Shown: positions 7,617 through 16,046, counted from the stretch's first letter. The stretch: 39,255 nt of DNA from an uncultured Butyricicoccus sp. (GCA_910584935.1 CAJUDU010000020.1:1-39255); one strand, 5' to 3'. Program-made: numbers and translations. The notes: a model not told the origin generated them from the letters alone.

Positions 7617-8918
7617 TCACTGCAAAATCCGTTCCATCTCCGCTAAACTCTGCTCATAGGAAAACGCTTCATTCACGCCCTGCTTGAGGAACTGGTTAAT
7701 GACATCGATTTTGGTCAGGGCAAAGTCCAATTTTGGGTTTGTGCCGGATTTATAAGCGCCAATTGAAACAAGGTCTGCATTTTTCTCATAAGTGCTGAGG
7801 ATATCGCGCAGGCGGGACGCCAAACGGTAATGGGATTCCGGAATCAGCTCAATGGCAAGGCGGGAAATGCTTGCGCCGACATCAATTGCGGGGTAATGGT
7901 TGGCGGCAGCAAGGCTGCGGGACAACACAATATGCCCATCCAAAATGCCGCGCACAGTATCGGCAATGGGTTCATTGGTATCATCGCCTTCGACCAGCAC
8001 GGTATAAATGCCAGTGATAGACCCTTTGCGGAAATTGCCGCTGCGTTCAAGCAGTTTAGGCAATTCGGCATAAATCGACGGCGTATAGCCCCTTGCCACA
8101 GGCGGCTCGCCAATGGCAAGCCCAATTTCACGCTGCGCCATGGCAAAACGGGTGAGGGAATCCATCATCAGCAGCACATCAAAACCCTGGTCACGGAAAT
8201 ATTCCGCAATGCCGGTTGCGACCGATGGACAGCGCATCCGGAGCATAGCAGGCTGGTCAGAGGTTGCCACAACCAGGATAGAACGGCGCATCCCTTCCTC
8301 ACCAAGGTCTTTTTGGACAAATTCCAGCACTTCGCGCCCACGTTCGCCGACCAGCGCAATGACATTAATATCAGCTTTTACATTTTTTGCAATCATGCCC
8401 ATCAAGGTGCTTTTGCCAACGCCAGAGCCGGCGAAAATCCCCATACGCTGCCCTTTACCAATGGTCAGCAAGGCATCAATTGCCTTAACGCCAAATTCCA
8501 TCTTTTCACGGATTGGCGGACGGGTCAATGGGTTGATGTGGCTGCCGCCAATGCAGTAAGACACACCGCCGTCAAACGGTTCCAGGTCATCAATCGGCTG
8601 TCCTAACGCGTTGATAATGCGTCCTTTGAGGAAACCGCCGACTTTCAGCCGTAACTGCTGCCCAGTGGTACGCACAAAGTTGCCTGCGGAAATGCCGCTC
8701 ATTTCGGAATAAGGCATCAGCAACACGCGGTCATCACGGAAGCCAACGACTTCAGCCGTCACCTGACCGCCGGAATCTTCGCTGTAAATCCGGCAGATAT
8801 CACCTACTGCAGCCCTGATGCCGGAAGCCTCAATCGACATACCGACAATATTTTCAATTTTACCAGTATGCCCAATGGTTTCGGCTTGCTGGATCTGCCG
8901 TATCATGTTCTTAAACAT
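7617..8918 (-). CDS. fliI: Flagellum-specific export ATPase FliI
   Basis: 433 residues. Walker A is GSGVGKS (164-170). The Walker B region is VLLMMDSLTRFAMAQREIGL, followed by GEPPVARGYTPS, a signature of type III secretion ATPases. An N-terminal beta-barrel (about 20-90) and a C-terminal helical part complete the F1-like fold. FliI powers substrate unfolding and entry into the export apparatus, with FliH as regulator and FliJ as stalk. It begins 5 bp after the fliH stop, which suggests coupled translation. Confidence 0.98.
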   Translation of the reverse strand: MFKNMIRQIQQAETIGHTGKIENIVGMSIEASGIRAAVGDICRIYSEDSGGQVTAEVVGFRDDRVLLMPYSEMSGISAGNFVRTTGQQLRLKVGGFLKGRIINALGQPIDDLEPFDGGVSYCIGGSHINPLTRPPIREKMEFGVKAIDALLTIGKGQRMGIFAGSGVGKSTLMGMIAKNVKADINVIALVGERGREVLEFVQKDLGEEGMRRSILVVATSDQPAMLRMRCPSVATGIAEYFRDQGFDVLLMMDSLTRFAMAQREIGLAIGEPPVARGYTPSIYAELPKLLERSGNFRKGSITGIYTVLVEGDDTNEPIADTVRGILDGHIVLSRSLAAANHYPAIDVGASISRLAIELIPESHYRLASRLRDILSTYEKNADLVSIGAYKSGTNPKLDFALTKIDVINQFLKQGVNEAFSYEQSLAEMERILQ

Positions 8919-8923
8919 ACCTA

Positions 8924-9751
8924 TTAATTCCTATCTGCTGCGGCATTGAGTATTTCCTGTATATTATCAATTTGAGTAGAAACGCTTGCGTCAATGATTT
9001 CATCTGGCATTTCAATGATACAGGTGCCGGATTCATCATCCGCCATCGGGATGATACGCACCCGATCGGAAAGATGCACGAGCGCAGCGTTTAGTTCTGG
9101 GATGGTATAAGACATGGTTTTTGCGTCACAGCCCGCGATATAGATCTGCACCCATTCACACCGGCGGTGTTTTTCGGTTGCGGATTCTATCATCCGCATT
9201 AGGATATCCCCACTGGATTTTAGGCTGATACGGATCACTTTTTCAGCAATCGCAAGCGCGAGGTCACGCATACCCGCATGATGTTCTTCATAGATTTCGT
9301 CCCGGATACGGGCTGCGGAATCCAAAAACTGTTTTACTTCTTTTGCCTGCTGCGCCGCCTGCTTTTCGCATTCGGCGCGCCCTTCCGCCATAGCGTTTGC
9401 CATGCCTTCTGTGAACCCGGCGTTATAACCATCCTGGCGGGCTTGCTGCCTTAGCTGCTGGATTTCAGCTTCGGCATCCCGCCGGGCTTTTTCCCGGATT
9501 TCCTCCGCGTCTTGGTTTGCCTGCGCTAAAATGGCTTCTGCCTGCGCCTGTGCAAAATCAATTGCGGTTTTTTCGGGTTCAGGTTCGGGTTCGGGCAGGA
9601 TTTCGGTTGGAATCAGCGGGGCTTCTTCCTCCTCCAGTTCAGGGACTGGTTCGGGTTCTTCCTCGGTTTTCAGTTCACTGGCATCTGGGAATATGTAGGA
9701 AGATGCGCGGGGCTTCATAAAGTGTTTGAAAATATTAGGCAATAATATCAT
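8924..9751 (-). CDS. fliH: Flagellar export ATPase regulator FliH
   Basis: 275 residues. The N terminus (LPNIFKHFMKPRASSYIF) resembles the Firmicutes FliH opening. It is followed by a Pro/Glu-rich acidic linker (about 25-65), a long Ala/Glu/Gln/Arg coiled coil (about 65-130) and a C-terminal V-ATPase subunit E-like domain with LALAIAEKVIRISLK. FliH binds FliI and docks it at the C-ring. It overlaps the fliG 3' end by 17 bp. AAAGG abuts ATG 9749-9751 directly, so an ATG 33 bp downstream is possible but lacks a ribosome binding site; I keep the longer form because the conserved N terminus is included. Confidence 0.92.
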   Translation of the reverse strand: MILLPNIFKHFMKPRASSYIFPDASELKTEEEPEPVPELEEEEAPLIPTEILPEPEPEPEKTAIDFAQAQAEAILAQANQDAEEIREKARRDAEAEIQQLRQQARQDGYNAGFTEGMANAMAEGRAECEKQAAQQAKEVKQFLDSAARIRDEIYEEHHAGMRDLALAIAEKVIRISLKSSGDILMRMIESATEKHRRCEWVQIYIAGCDAKTMSYTIPELNAALVHLSDRVRIIPMADDESGTCIIEMPDEIIDASVSTQIDNIQEILNAAADRN

Positions 9752-10874
9752 CCTTTCCGCCCTTTATGATGATAACTTCACCCTTTTCTTCCAAACCACG
9801 GATAATGGTTACGATACGCTGCTGAGCATCCTCAACATCCTTCATGCGGACATTGGATGTAACTTCGAGGTCGTCGCGGATGCTTTCCGCCATACGGCCA
9901 GACATATTTTTGAACAGTTTGTCTGCAACTTCCTTATTGGCGGCTTTAAGCGCAAGCACCAAATCGCGTGGGTCGCAATCGCGGACAAAACGCTGTACCG
10001 AACGGTCGTCCATGGTAATAATATCCTCGAACACGAACATACGCTTGCGGATTTCCTCAGCAAGTTCATCATTGTAAGCATTAAGCCCATCGAAAATGGA
10101 TTTTTCGCTGGAACGGTCGAGGTTGTTCATGACATTTGCAACAAAATCGATGCCGCCAACCTGTACATTGCTGCTGCTGAAAATATTTGCGAATTTTTTG
10201 GTCATTTCGGCTTCGATAATCTTAATTGCGGTTGGGGATGCGCTGTCCATCTGTGCAATATTTTCCACAACCTGAATTTGCCGTCTGCCTTCAAGCTGTT
10301 CAATGACAGCAGCCGCTTTATCCGGGTCGACATAGGAAAGCACCAGCGCAATGGTCTGAGGCCGTTCATGCTGGAGCGCCGAGAACAAATCCTTGTCGCT
10401 TGCCTTGTTCATGAACGAGAATTCGCGGTTCTTGAGTGACTTTGTCACCTTTTCAAGCAGCGTTGCCGCTGCCTGTTCGCCAAATGCCTTTTGCAGCACA
10501 GTGCGGGCATATTCCAAGCCGCCGCTGTTGACCGCTTGATTGGTCATGCACATTTGATAAAATTCTTCCAGCACATCGGTGCTGACTTCGGCATCAATCG
10601 TACCCAGCTTTGCCACTTCCATGGTGAGCTGTTCCAGCTCTTCTGGCTCCATATGCTGGTATAGTAAAGATGCCTTTTCAACGCCCAGCGAAACCACCAC
10701 AGCAGCCGCTTTTTGCGCACTGCTGAGATTTGGCTTTTTCTTCGCCGGTGGCGGAGGGGACGCAGGCTGTGCCTGTGCATCCTCCGCTTCTGCGGCTGCT
10801 GCAGCAGCCGCAGCGGCTTTCTTATCGGCTTTTTTATCCGCCTTTTTATCTGCTTTTTTTGTTTTATCAGCCAT
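9735..10874 (-). CDS. fliG: Flagellar motor switch protein FliG with basic Lys/Ala N-terminal extension
   Basis: 379 residues from ATG 10872-10874, preferred over a GTG at 10883 because GGAGAGG lies 9 nt upstream of the ATG. The conserved chain (from about residue 48, LSSAQKAAAVVVSLG) has the N-terminal FliF-binding domain, the middle domain with its EHPQ-like element reading ERPQTIALVLSYVDP, and the charged C-terminal torque helix containing DDRSVQRFVRDCDPRDL. FliG joins the MS-ring to FliM and receives torque from MotA. Unusually, the protein starts with about 45 residues of KKAD repeats, polyalanine and a Pro-rich run. It overlaps fliF by 8 bp and fliH by 17 bp. Confidence 0.97.
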   Translation of the reverse strand: MADKTKKADKKADKKADKKAAAAAAAAAEAEDAQAQPASPPPPAKKKPNLSSAQKAAAVVVSLGVEKASLLYQHMEPEELEQLTMEVAKLGTIDAEVSTDVLEEFYQMCMTNQAVNSGGLEYARTVLQKAFGEQAAATLLEKVTKSLKNREFSFMNKASDKDLFSALQHERPQTIALVLSYVDPDKAAAVIEQLEGRRQIQVVENIAQMDSASPTAIKIIEAEMTKKFANIFSSSNVQVGGIDFVANVMNNLDRSSEKSIFDGLNAYNDELAEEIRKRMFVFEDIITMDDRSVQRFVRDCDPRDLVLALKAANKEVADKLFKNMSGRMAESIRDDLEVTSNVRMKDVEDAQQRIVTIIRGLEEKGEVIIIKGGKDDIIA

Positions 10875-12543
10875 TTTCGTCACCCTCTCCCTTCAGCCAG
10901 CTCTTTAACATCTGGGCAGCAATTTCAGGGTTGCTTTCTGCAAATCTGCGCACTTCCTGACGCAGTTCCATGCTGCGTTCGGTATGCACATCCATAATGT
11001 CTGCGCCTTCTGGTTTTTGTTCTTCTTCCTCTGCTACAACTGCAGCATCTTCGGCTTCTTCTGCCGCGACAGCGGCGGCAGCAAGCGCTTCCGCTGCCAT
11101 GAGTTCCTGTTCAAGCTGCTGCTGTTTCTTCTTCTTGCGGCGGCCAGACAACAGGATGAGGATAATCAACAAAATCAGGAACAAGACAATGCCGCCAATT
11201 GCTGCATAAATTACCCAAGGCGGCAGGTTAAGCCCTGGCACACCTGTATTTTCCTCGTCCTCGCCGGTTGCAGATGGGTTATAGAACGGCGTTGCAATGA
11301 CAGAAACCTTTTGCCGTTCCATATCGGCAGAGATGCCTGCGGCACGCGCAATATGTGTAATCAGCGCATCGGTATTGATGGTGCCAGCTTCCAAGCTGTT
11401 AATGCTGACCGCCACCATGATATCGGTGACAACGCCGCCCGCGCTTTCGGTCTGGGTATGCGTATTGCTGACATCATAATCATATTCGCCATTGAGATCC
11501 AGCTGACGTTCATCACCGGTCGGCTGGTATTCCCCATTGACATAGGTGGAAATATCCGCGTTGGATTCGGTGCCCACAACGCCGCCTACGGTGGTATCCC
11601 CATCGCGGGCTATGGTCACGCTGTAAATATGTTTGCCGATGATGCCGCGCCCTTGTGAGCTGCCATCCTGCGCCCAAGTCGGTTCGGAATACTGGGTGGA
11701 TTCCTGGTACTGACGGCTGACATCTACCGTGCTGTTGACGCCGATGCTGATGTTTTCTTCACCATACATCGGTTTCAGCACCTGCATGATAATGGCGCGG
11801 ATACGGTTGTTGACTTGTTCTTCGAGTTGGAGTTTCAGCATTGCTGAATCTGAATTGCTGACATCGTCTGTATCAAAATATGTATTGCCTTCGGCGTCAG
11901 AAATGCTGACGTTTTCAATCACTAACCCTGGCACAGAATGGCTTACCATATTCCGGATTGCTTTTGCCTGCTTATCCGAAAGCATATTATTGCCAATCAT
12001 TGTGACAAATACCGCGGCTTCCGCTTCGACAATGCTGTCGCGGTCAAGTACAAACCGGTCATCCGATCCTGGCGTAATATTAACGGTTGCATCTTTCACA
12101 TTATCGAAATTCCGGATAATCGCGCGCAGGCGATCCTGCAAATCATAAAGCTGCAAGGCTTCCCTGTCGGATTCGGTGGAAAGCGCGCTGACATGGTCAA
12201 GGTACATCGAATATTTTGTACCAGAAGACGGGTAACCTTCCTGCAACAGTTTTGCTTTCAGTGAAACCTCCTGCGCTTCGGGTACAAGGATGGTATCATT
12301 ATCTTGGATTTTGAAATCTGTAATATTCTGTTCGCCAAGATATGCTGTAATGGCGGACATATCCTCGCTGCTGAGATTGGCAAAAAGCGTGGTATATGGT
12401 TTATTTGACAGCACCACAGCCAGCACAATGCCCGCAATGAGAAGCACGCCCACAACCCCGATGATAATTGCCCATACTTTTTTGCTGATTTTCGCGAGCC
12501 GTTCTTTTAGTTTCGGCTTATTCTGATTTACATTCTCGTCCAC
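10867..12543 (-). CDS. fliF: Flagellar MS-ring protein FliF
   Basis: 558 residues. The first membrane segment lies at about 27-50, then YscJ/FliF ring-building domains (about 50-230, with the characteristic VLSNKPYTTLFANLSSEDM), a beta-collar region (about 240-420) and a second membrane segment at about 441-468. The C terminus (about 520-558) is the FliG-binding helix pair, containing NPEIAAQMLKSWL. Between the second membrane segment and that helix there is an Ala/Glu-rich acidic stretch. Translation starts at GTG 12541-12543 with GGAGGG 7 nt upstream. It is the first gene of the early unit; flgB, flgC and fliE, which usually precede fliF in Clostridia, are absent here. Confidence 0.97.
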   Translation of the reverse strand: MDENVNQNKPKLKERLAKISKKVWAIIIGVVGVLLIAGIVLAVVLSNKPYTTLFANLSSEDMSAITAYLGEQNITDFKIQDNDTILVPEAQEVSLKAKLLQEGYPSSGTKYSMYLDHVSALSTESDREALQLYDLQDRLRAIIRNFDNVKDATVNITPGSDDRFVLDRDSIVEAEAAVFVTMIGNNMLSDKQAKAIRNMVSHSVPGLVIENVSISDAEGNTYFDTDDVSNSDSAMLKLQLEEQVNNRIRAIIMQVLKPMYGEENISIGVNSTVDVSRQYQESTQYSEPTWAQDGSSQGRGIIGKHIYSVTIARDGDTTVGGVVGTESNADISTYVNGEYQPTGDERQLDLNGEYDYDVSNTHTQTESAGGVVTDIMVAVSINSLEAGTINTDALITHIARAAGISADMERQKVSVIATPFYNPSATGEDEENTGVPGLNLPPWVIYAAIGGIVLFLILLIILILLSGRRKKKKQQQLEQELMAAEALAAAAVAAEEAEDAAVVAEEEEQKPEGADIMDVHTERSMELRQEVRRFAESNPEIAAQMLKSWLKGEGDENG

Positions 12544-12630
12544 GAACGTTCCCTCCGCTGTGAATATCTATTTGTGCCCAGCACCCCCGAAAGGGCATAA
12601 CTATCCCTAACTGCATGGCTAACTAATGAT

Positions 12631-12659
12631 ATTATACACTGTCATTTCCTTTATTTCAA
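12631..12659 (-). promoter_or_regulatory. SigmaA-type promoter for the fliF operon
   Basis: On the minus strand, TTGAAA (12654-12659) is followed by a 17-nt spacer and a perfect TATAAT (12631-12636). It lies 88 bp before the fliF GTG, downstream of the terminator of the flagellin unit. This is a strong housekeeping promoter for the early flagellar operon. Confidence 0.85.
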
Positions 12660-12763
12660 GCACTCATAAAAAAAACACGCTTGGCAAATCGTTCATTTTT
12701 TTATACAAAACGCTGGTACTAGACATAGAAAGTTTCATTTTATTGCAGAAAACCCGCAAAAAA

Positions 12764-12799
12764 TGGGCTAGAACCGCAGTTCCAGCCCACTTTTTTTTC
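12764..12799 (-). terminator. Rho-independent terminator after the flagellin/YjfB unit
   Basis: TGGGCT and AGCCCA, plus GAAC and GTTC, form a 10-bp stem with one mismatch and a 4-nt CGCA/TGCG loop. T6 follows on the minus strand and T8 on the plus strand, so it could work both ways. It separates the late flagellin unit from the early fliF promoter. Confidence 0.88.
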
Positions 12800-12811
12800 G
12801 TAAAAATTAAC

Positions 12812-12985
12812 TTATGCACGGATATCCACAAGATATGGGCTTGGCTCAAGCATTTTGGTCAGCTCTTGCAGCGCCAATTCTTCGGTATCCATTGCTTTTT
12901 TTGTCACAGCGATATCAACTTGCTGGGCAAATTTTGCCGCGCTCATTGACATACTCGCTGATGCAATACTATTCATCATGTCCAT
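12812..12985 (-). CDS. yjfB: YjfB-like putative motility peptide
   Basis: 57 residues starting MDMMNSIASASMSMSAAKFA and continuing with QQVDIAVTKKAMDTEELALQ, then a short Leu/Lys-rich end. The Met/Ser/Ala-rich start, a helix with DIAVTKKAMD and the small size fit the YjfB putative-motility-protein family. ATG 12983-12985 has GAGGAA 5 nt upstream. It begins 45 bp after the flagellin stop and ends just before a terminator, so it is probably expressed with flagellin from the sigma28-like promoter. No membrane segment or signal peptide is visible. The molecular role of the family is not known to me. Confidence 0.82.
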   Translation of the reverse strand: MDMMNSIASASMSMSAAKFAQQVDIAVTKKAMDTEELALQELTKMLEPSPYLVDIRA

Positions 12986-13030
12986 GGTTGTTCCTCGCTT
13001 TCCATCAAGCCGGGGTTATGGCGATGGGGA

Positions 13031-15826
13031 TTACTGGAGCAGCTGCAGGACGCCTTGCGGAACCTGGTTCGCCTGGGCGAGCATTGCCTGAGCGGACTGC
13101 ACAAGGATATTATTCTTGGTGTAAGCCATCATTTCCTCAGCGATGTCGGTATCGCGGATTGCAGATTCAGCGTCTGTGATGTTTTCACGCATGACAGACA
13201 GGTTGTTGGTGGTATGGTCGAGGCGGTTAGAAATCGCGCCCAAATCGCCGCGGATACCAGAAACATAGTTAATCGCACTGCGGATTACATCAATTGCAGC
13301 CTGTGCGCCTTCCTGCTTGCCAATGTCGATACCATCAATACCCATAGCAGCAGTGTGCATATCGCCAATGCCAACCTTTAACTGGTTGTAATCATCAGAT
13401 GTATCACCAATCTGGAGCGTCAAGCCACCCTTGCCTTCATAGAAGCTGACATTCAGTTTTGGGATAGTACCATCAGTAGCTGCGTTAGCTGTGATAGTAA
13501 TTGTACCATCGTCAGCTACCTCAACAGTTGCGCCCTTTGCTACATTAGCAAACGCGTCACCAAGTGCCTTTGCGTCAGGCATTTTGCCAAAGTCAGCAAC
13601 TTCAATTGGGGTATTCCCAGACTTCGCATTGCTGCCAGTCTTGACAAATTCATAGGTATGGGTATCCGTGCCATTGCTGATGGTCATGTAAGAACCTTCC
13701 TGAATCTTGTTCGGGTCGAACTTGAAGGAAACAGTTGGTACTTCATCACCATAAGGTGTCTTGATTTCCATAGCCTTGACAGCCGAACCTTTGGCTGCTG
13801 TAGTAATCTTTACGGTTGCGCCATCAGCAGATGCAACATAGTCCGGATTAGCAGGATCAGCGGCATCCTTCTTAGCTTGCTCATTAATTGCATCTACAAA
13901 TTTTGCAGCAACATCGTTAACCTTTGTCAGATCATCAGCAACAACTGCAATATTGCTGCGGTTTGTTACATCGCGAGCATCCTTAACAACTTCATAGGTC
14001 TTGCCGCCAACAGTGATAGCAGTACCATATGCCAAATCTTTGTCAAGTGTGAAGGAAGATTCAGCAGCGCTTGGATCTGCACCCTTGGTAATGGTAGCGT
14101 CCACCTCTGCGGGGTCAGAGCCGCTGAAGGTCACATTGGTGATGCCGCCGCCGATACCAGCCTGTACCGGACCTGCCTTTTCAGAAGTGAAGATAATACC
14201 AGTTGCAGCACTAGCACCAATGCTAATCTCCTTGTTACTACCAAAGATGTCGCCAGCCTTGACTTGGCTTCCGTCATTCAGCGTAACCATAGTGGCGTCA
14301 TCGCCGGTCTTTTCCAGCTGGGTCTTCATGTTAGTCAAAGTAGCAGCATAACTAGCACCAACCTGGAAGTCCTTGCCCACAGTCAGTTTGAGATTAAAGT
14401 TGCGACCATCGGACAGGGAGCCTGTCAGTTCAATCACATCGCCGTCACTAAAGTTAGTAGTATCGTCTGTACGAGCAATTGCATAGGTAGAAGCCACATT
14501 AGCAGTACCCGCTGTACCACAAGCAGTTGCAGGAACTGTTTTGTTACGGCTAGCATCATCAGCATTGGTACGTTCAACACTTGAAACATCAAACCGACCA
14601 TCTAATTTTGCCTTAACATAGATACTACCAGTTTCAGCTGTAGCACCATCTGTTACTTGCACGTTTGCTTTCAAGTCAAAAAGGTCAGAAACTTTAAAAC
14701 GGCTCTCATCTGCAACAGTACCGTCTTTATTCTCAAATTTAGTGTTATTCAACGCATTTACGATATTGGTGGTAGTTTCTGCATTAGTTCCTGCAATCAT
14801 GTCGTCTGTAACAGTGACCTTTGCAACCAAGTTCGCGCCATTCTGTGCATCTTTAAAGGTAAATGTCAATACATCTCCAGCCTTAAGATCCATGCTGTCT
14901 GCCGGGGTGGCACCTGTAACGCCGCCATCAAACAGCTTTGTAAAGCCGCCTTTATCAGCTATTGCCGGCGTACCATTGGCAGTACCAGCAGTATATGTAC
15001 CTGTACCAAAAGTTACGCCTGTATCATTAACCTTAACACTCTTAACGGCAACTTCGGAAGCACCCTCTGCTTTGGCGGTCATAGTGACCTTGGTGCCATC
15101 CACGGCAACATCAAACTTCTGGCTGATAGTGGCGTCTTTTTCCAACGCAGCCTTGATACTCGCAGCCTGTTCTTCCTTAGTAGCCCCTGTGATATCAGTG
15201 CCAAATGTTAATGTTTTATCACCAGGTGCGCCTGAACCAGCAAATGAAAGCACCATTGTGTCGCCGGTGCCAAACAGGCTGGAAACATCAATAGCAGCCT
15301 CTGCCTTTGTGCCGCCGCCATCTACGCCTGAGTTGATAGTCAAACCATCGGTAATATTTTTAGTGCCACGGGTAATCCCATCTGCACTGAGTTCAAAAGT
15401 AGACTGGGAGCCATCCAGCAGCTTGATACCGTTGAAGTTTGCACTGTCTGCAATGCGGTTGATTTCTTCTTTCAAAGAGTCAACTTCCTTTTGCAGGTTC
15501 AGGCGGTCAACCGGGTCATCATATGTACCGTTTGCGGACTGGGTTGCCAGGTAAACCATACGGTTCAGCATATCCTGGATTTCCTGCATTGCGCCCTCAG
15601 CAGTGTTTACCAGCGAAATGCCATCCTTGACATTCTTCTGAGCTGCTTCCAGACCGGTAATCTGCGCACGCATTTTTTCGGAAATCGCCAAGCCTGCGGC
15701 ATCGTCGCCAGCACGGTTAATCTTGTAACCACTGGATAGGCGTTCCAGATTCTTGGACAGCGCTGAGGTGTTGTTGGAATAGTTCCGATAGGCGTTCATC
15801 GCCATAATGTTGTGTTGGATACGCAT
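13031..15826 (-). CDS. fliC: Flagellin with an enlarged hypervariable domain
   Basis: 931 residues, about three times the minimal flagellin length. N-terminal D0/D1 (1-145) has ERLSSGYKINRAGDDAAGLA, and the C-terminal D1/D0 (about 830-931) ends QANQVPQGVLQLLQ. Between them about 680 residues of Thr/Asp/Gly/Ala-rich sequence form about five diverged beta-alpha-beta modules. ATG 15824-15826 was chosen because canonical flagellins start MRIQHN and AAGGAGG lies just upstream; the frame extends 17 codons further without a plausible start. R89 and E114 correspond to Salmonella residues in the TLR5-binding site. A single Cys occurs in the variable region (PATACGT). Transcription comes from a sigma28-like promoter, and the leader carries a CsrA-like site. 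Confidence 0.97.
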   Translation of the reverse strand: MRIQHNIMAMNAYRNYSNNTSALSKNLERLSSGYKINRAGDDAAGLAISEKMRAQITGLEAAQKNVKDGISLVNTAEGAMQEIQDMLNRMVYLATQSANGTYDDPVDRLNLQKEVDSLKEEINRIADSANFNGIKLLDGSQSTFELSADGITRGTKNITDGLTINSGVDGGGTKAEAAIDVSSLFGTGDTMVLSFAGSGAPGDKTLTFGTDITGATKEEQAASIKAALEKDATISQKFDVAVDGTKVTMTAKAEGASEVAVKSVKVNDTGVTFGTGTYTAGTANGTPAIADKGGFTKLFDGGVTGATPADSMDLKAGDVLTFTFKDAQNGANLVAKVTVTDDMIAGTNAETTTNIVNALNNTKFENKDGTVADESRFKVSDLFDLKANVQVTDGATAETGSIYVKAKLDGRFDVSSVERTNADDASRNKTVPATACGTAGTANVASTYAIARTDDTTNFSDGDVIELTGSLSDGRNFNLKLTVGKDFQVGASYAATLTNMKTQLEKTGDDATMVTLNDGSQVKAGDIFGSNKEISIGASAATGIIFTSEKAGPVQAGIGGGITNVTFSGSDPAEVDATITKGADPSAAESSFTLDKDLAYGTAITVGGKTYEVVKDARDVTNRSNIAVVADDLTKVNDVAAKFVDAINEQAKKDAADPANPDYVASADGATVKITTAAKGSAVKAMEIKTPYGDEVPTVSFKFDPNKIQEGSYMTISNGTDTHTYEFVKTGSNAKSGNTPIEVADFGKMPDAKALGDAFANVAKGATVEVADDGTITITANAATDGTIPKLNVSFYEGKGGLTLQIGDTSDDYNQLKVGIGDMHTAAMGIDGIDIGKQEGAQAAIDVIRSAINYVSGIRGDLGAISNRLDHTTNNLSVMRENITDAESAIRDTDIAEEMMAYTKNNILVQSAQAMLAQANQVPQGVLQLLQ

Positions 15827-15834
15827 AAAAAAAA
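15827..15834 (-). repeat. T8 tract between flagellin ribosome binding site and start codon
   Basis: On the minus strand eight T residues lie directly before the ATG, inside the spacer after AAGGAGGAAG. Length changes would alter the spacing between ribosome binding site and start. This is seen directly; any effect on expression is inference. Confidence 0.6.
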
Positions 15835-15837
15835 CTT

Positions 15838-15872
15838 CCTCCTTAAAGCTCTTCGGGGACATCCGTTTCCCC
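15838..15872 (-). promoter_or_regulatory. Predicted CsrA-binding region in the flagellin leader
   Basis: The leader RNA has a hairpin GGGGA-(AACGGATG)-TCCCC at 15855-15872 that presents a GGA in its loop, close to the CsrA consensus ACANGGANGU. About 15 nt further on, the ribosome binding site AAGGAGG supplies a second GGA. B. subtilis hag is repressed by CsrA bound at two such sites, relieved by FliW; both csrA and fliW are in this window. Confidence 0.72.
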
Positions 15873-15972
15873 TGCATTCCAATGAAAATATGAAATTTTC
15901 CGGGCAGTGCCTCTGGCTGGCATCATGCCGGCCTGCGCATGGTGTGCAGCTCCTTAACTGCCCTCATAATAT

Positions 15973-15999
15973 ATATCGGTGTTTCCGGCGGAAAAGTAA
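15973..15999 (-). promoter_or_regulatory. Sigma28-like promoter of flagellin
   Basis: Minus strand: TTAC (15996-15999), 15-nt spacer, ACCGATAT (15973-15980). It resembles TAAA-N15-GCCGATAA and shares its wider sequence with the element before cheA: both run on from CCGATA into ATATTATGA. The start would give a leader of about 140 nt. The spacer holds a short palindrome, TTTCCG-n-CGGAAA. Confidence 0.75.
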
Positions 16000-16000
16000 G

Positions 16001-16046
16001 CGCCCCAGGGAAAAATTTTTCCCCGGGGCGCAAATTTTTTATTTCA
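16001..16046 (-). terminator. Terminator-like hairpin after mcp
   Basis: A 30-bp near-perfect palindrome (16001-16030; CGCCCC...GGGGCG with GGG-AAAAA/TTTTT-CCC inside, one mismatch) lies between the mcp stop and the flagellin promoter. The U tract is clear on the plus strand but weak on the minus strand, so termination of mcp may be partial. Confidence 0.65.

Noticed and set aside
12544..12630. Possible c-di-GMP (GEMM) or other riboswitch in the fliF leader
   Set aside because: Only a short TGCCC/GGGCA pairing is present, and the conserved core of GEMM-I or GEMM-II is lacking.
13658..14584. Long plus-strand open frame (308 codons) within the flagellin gene
   Set aside because: It lies antisense to a fully conserved flagellin, has a composition with many Cys, Ser and His, and has no convincing ribosome binding site. 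The other plus-strand frames there are of the same kind.
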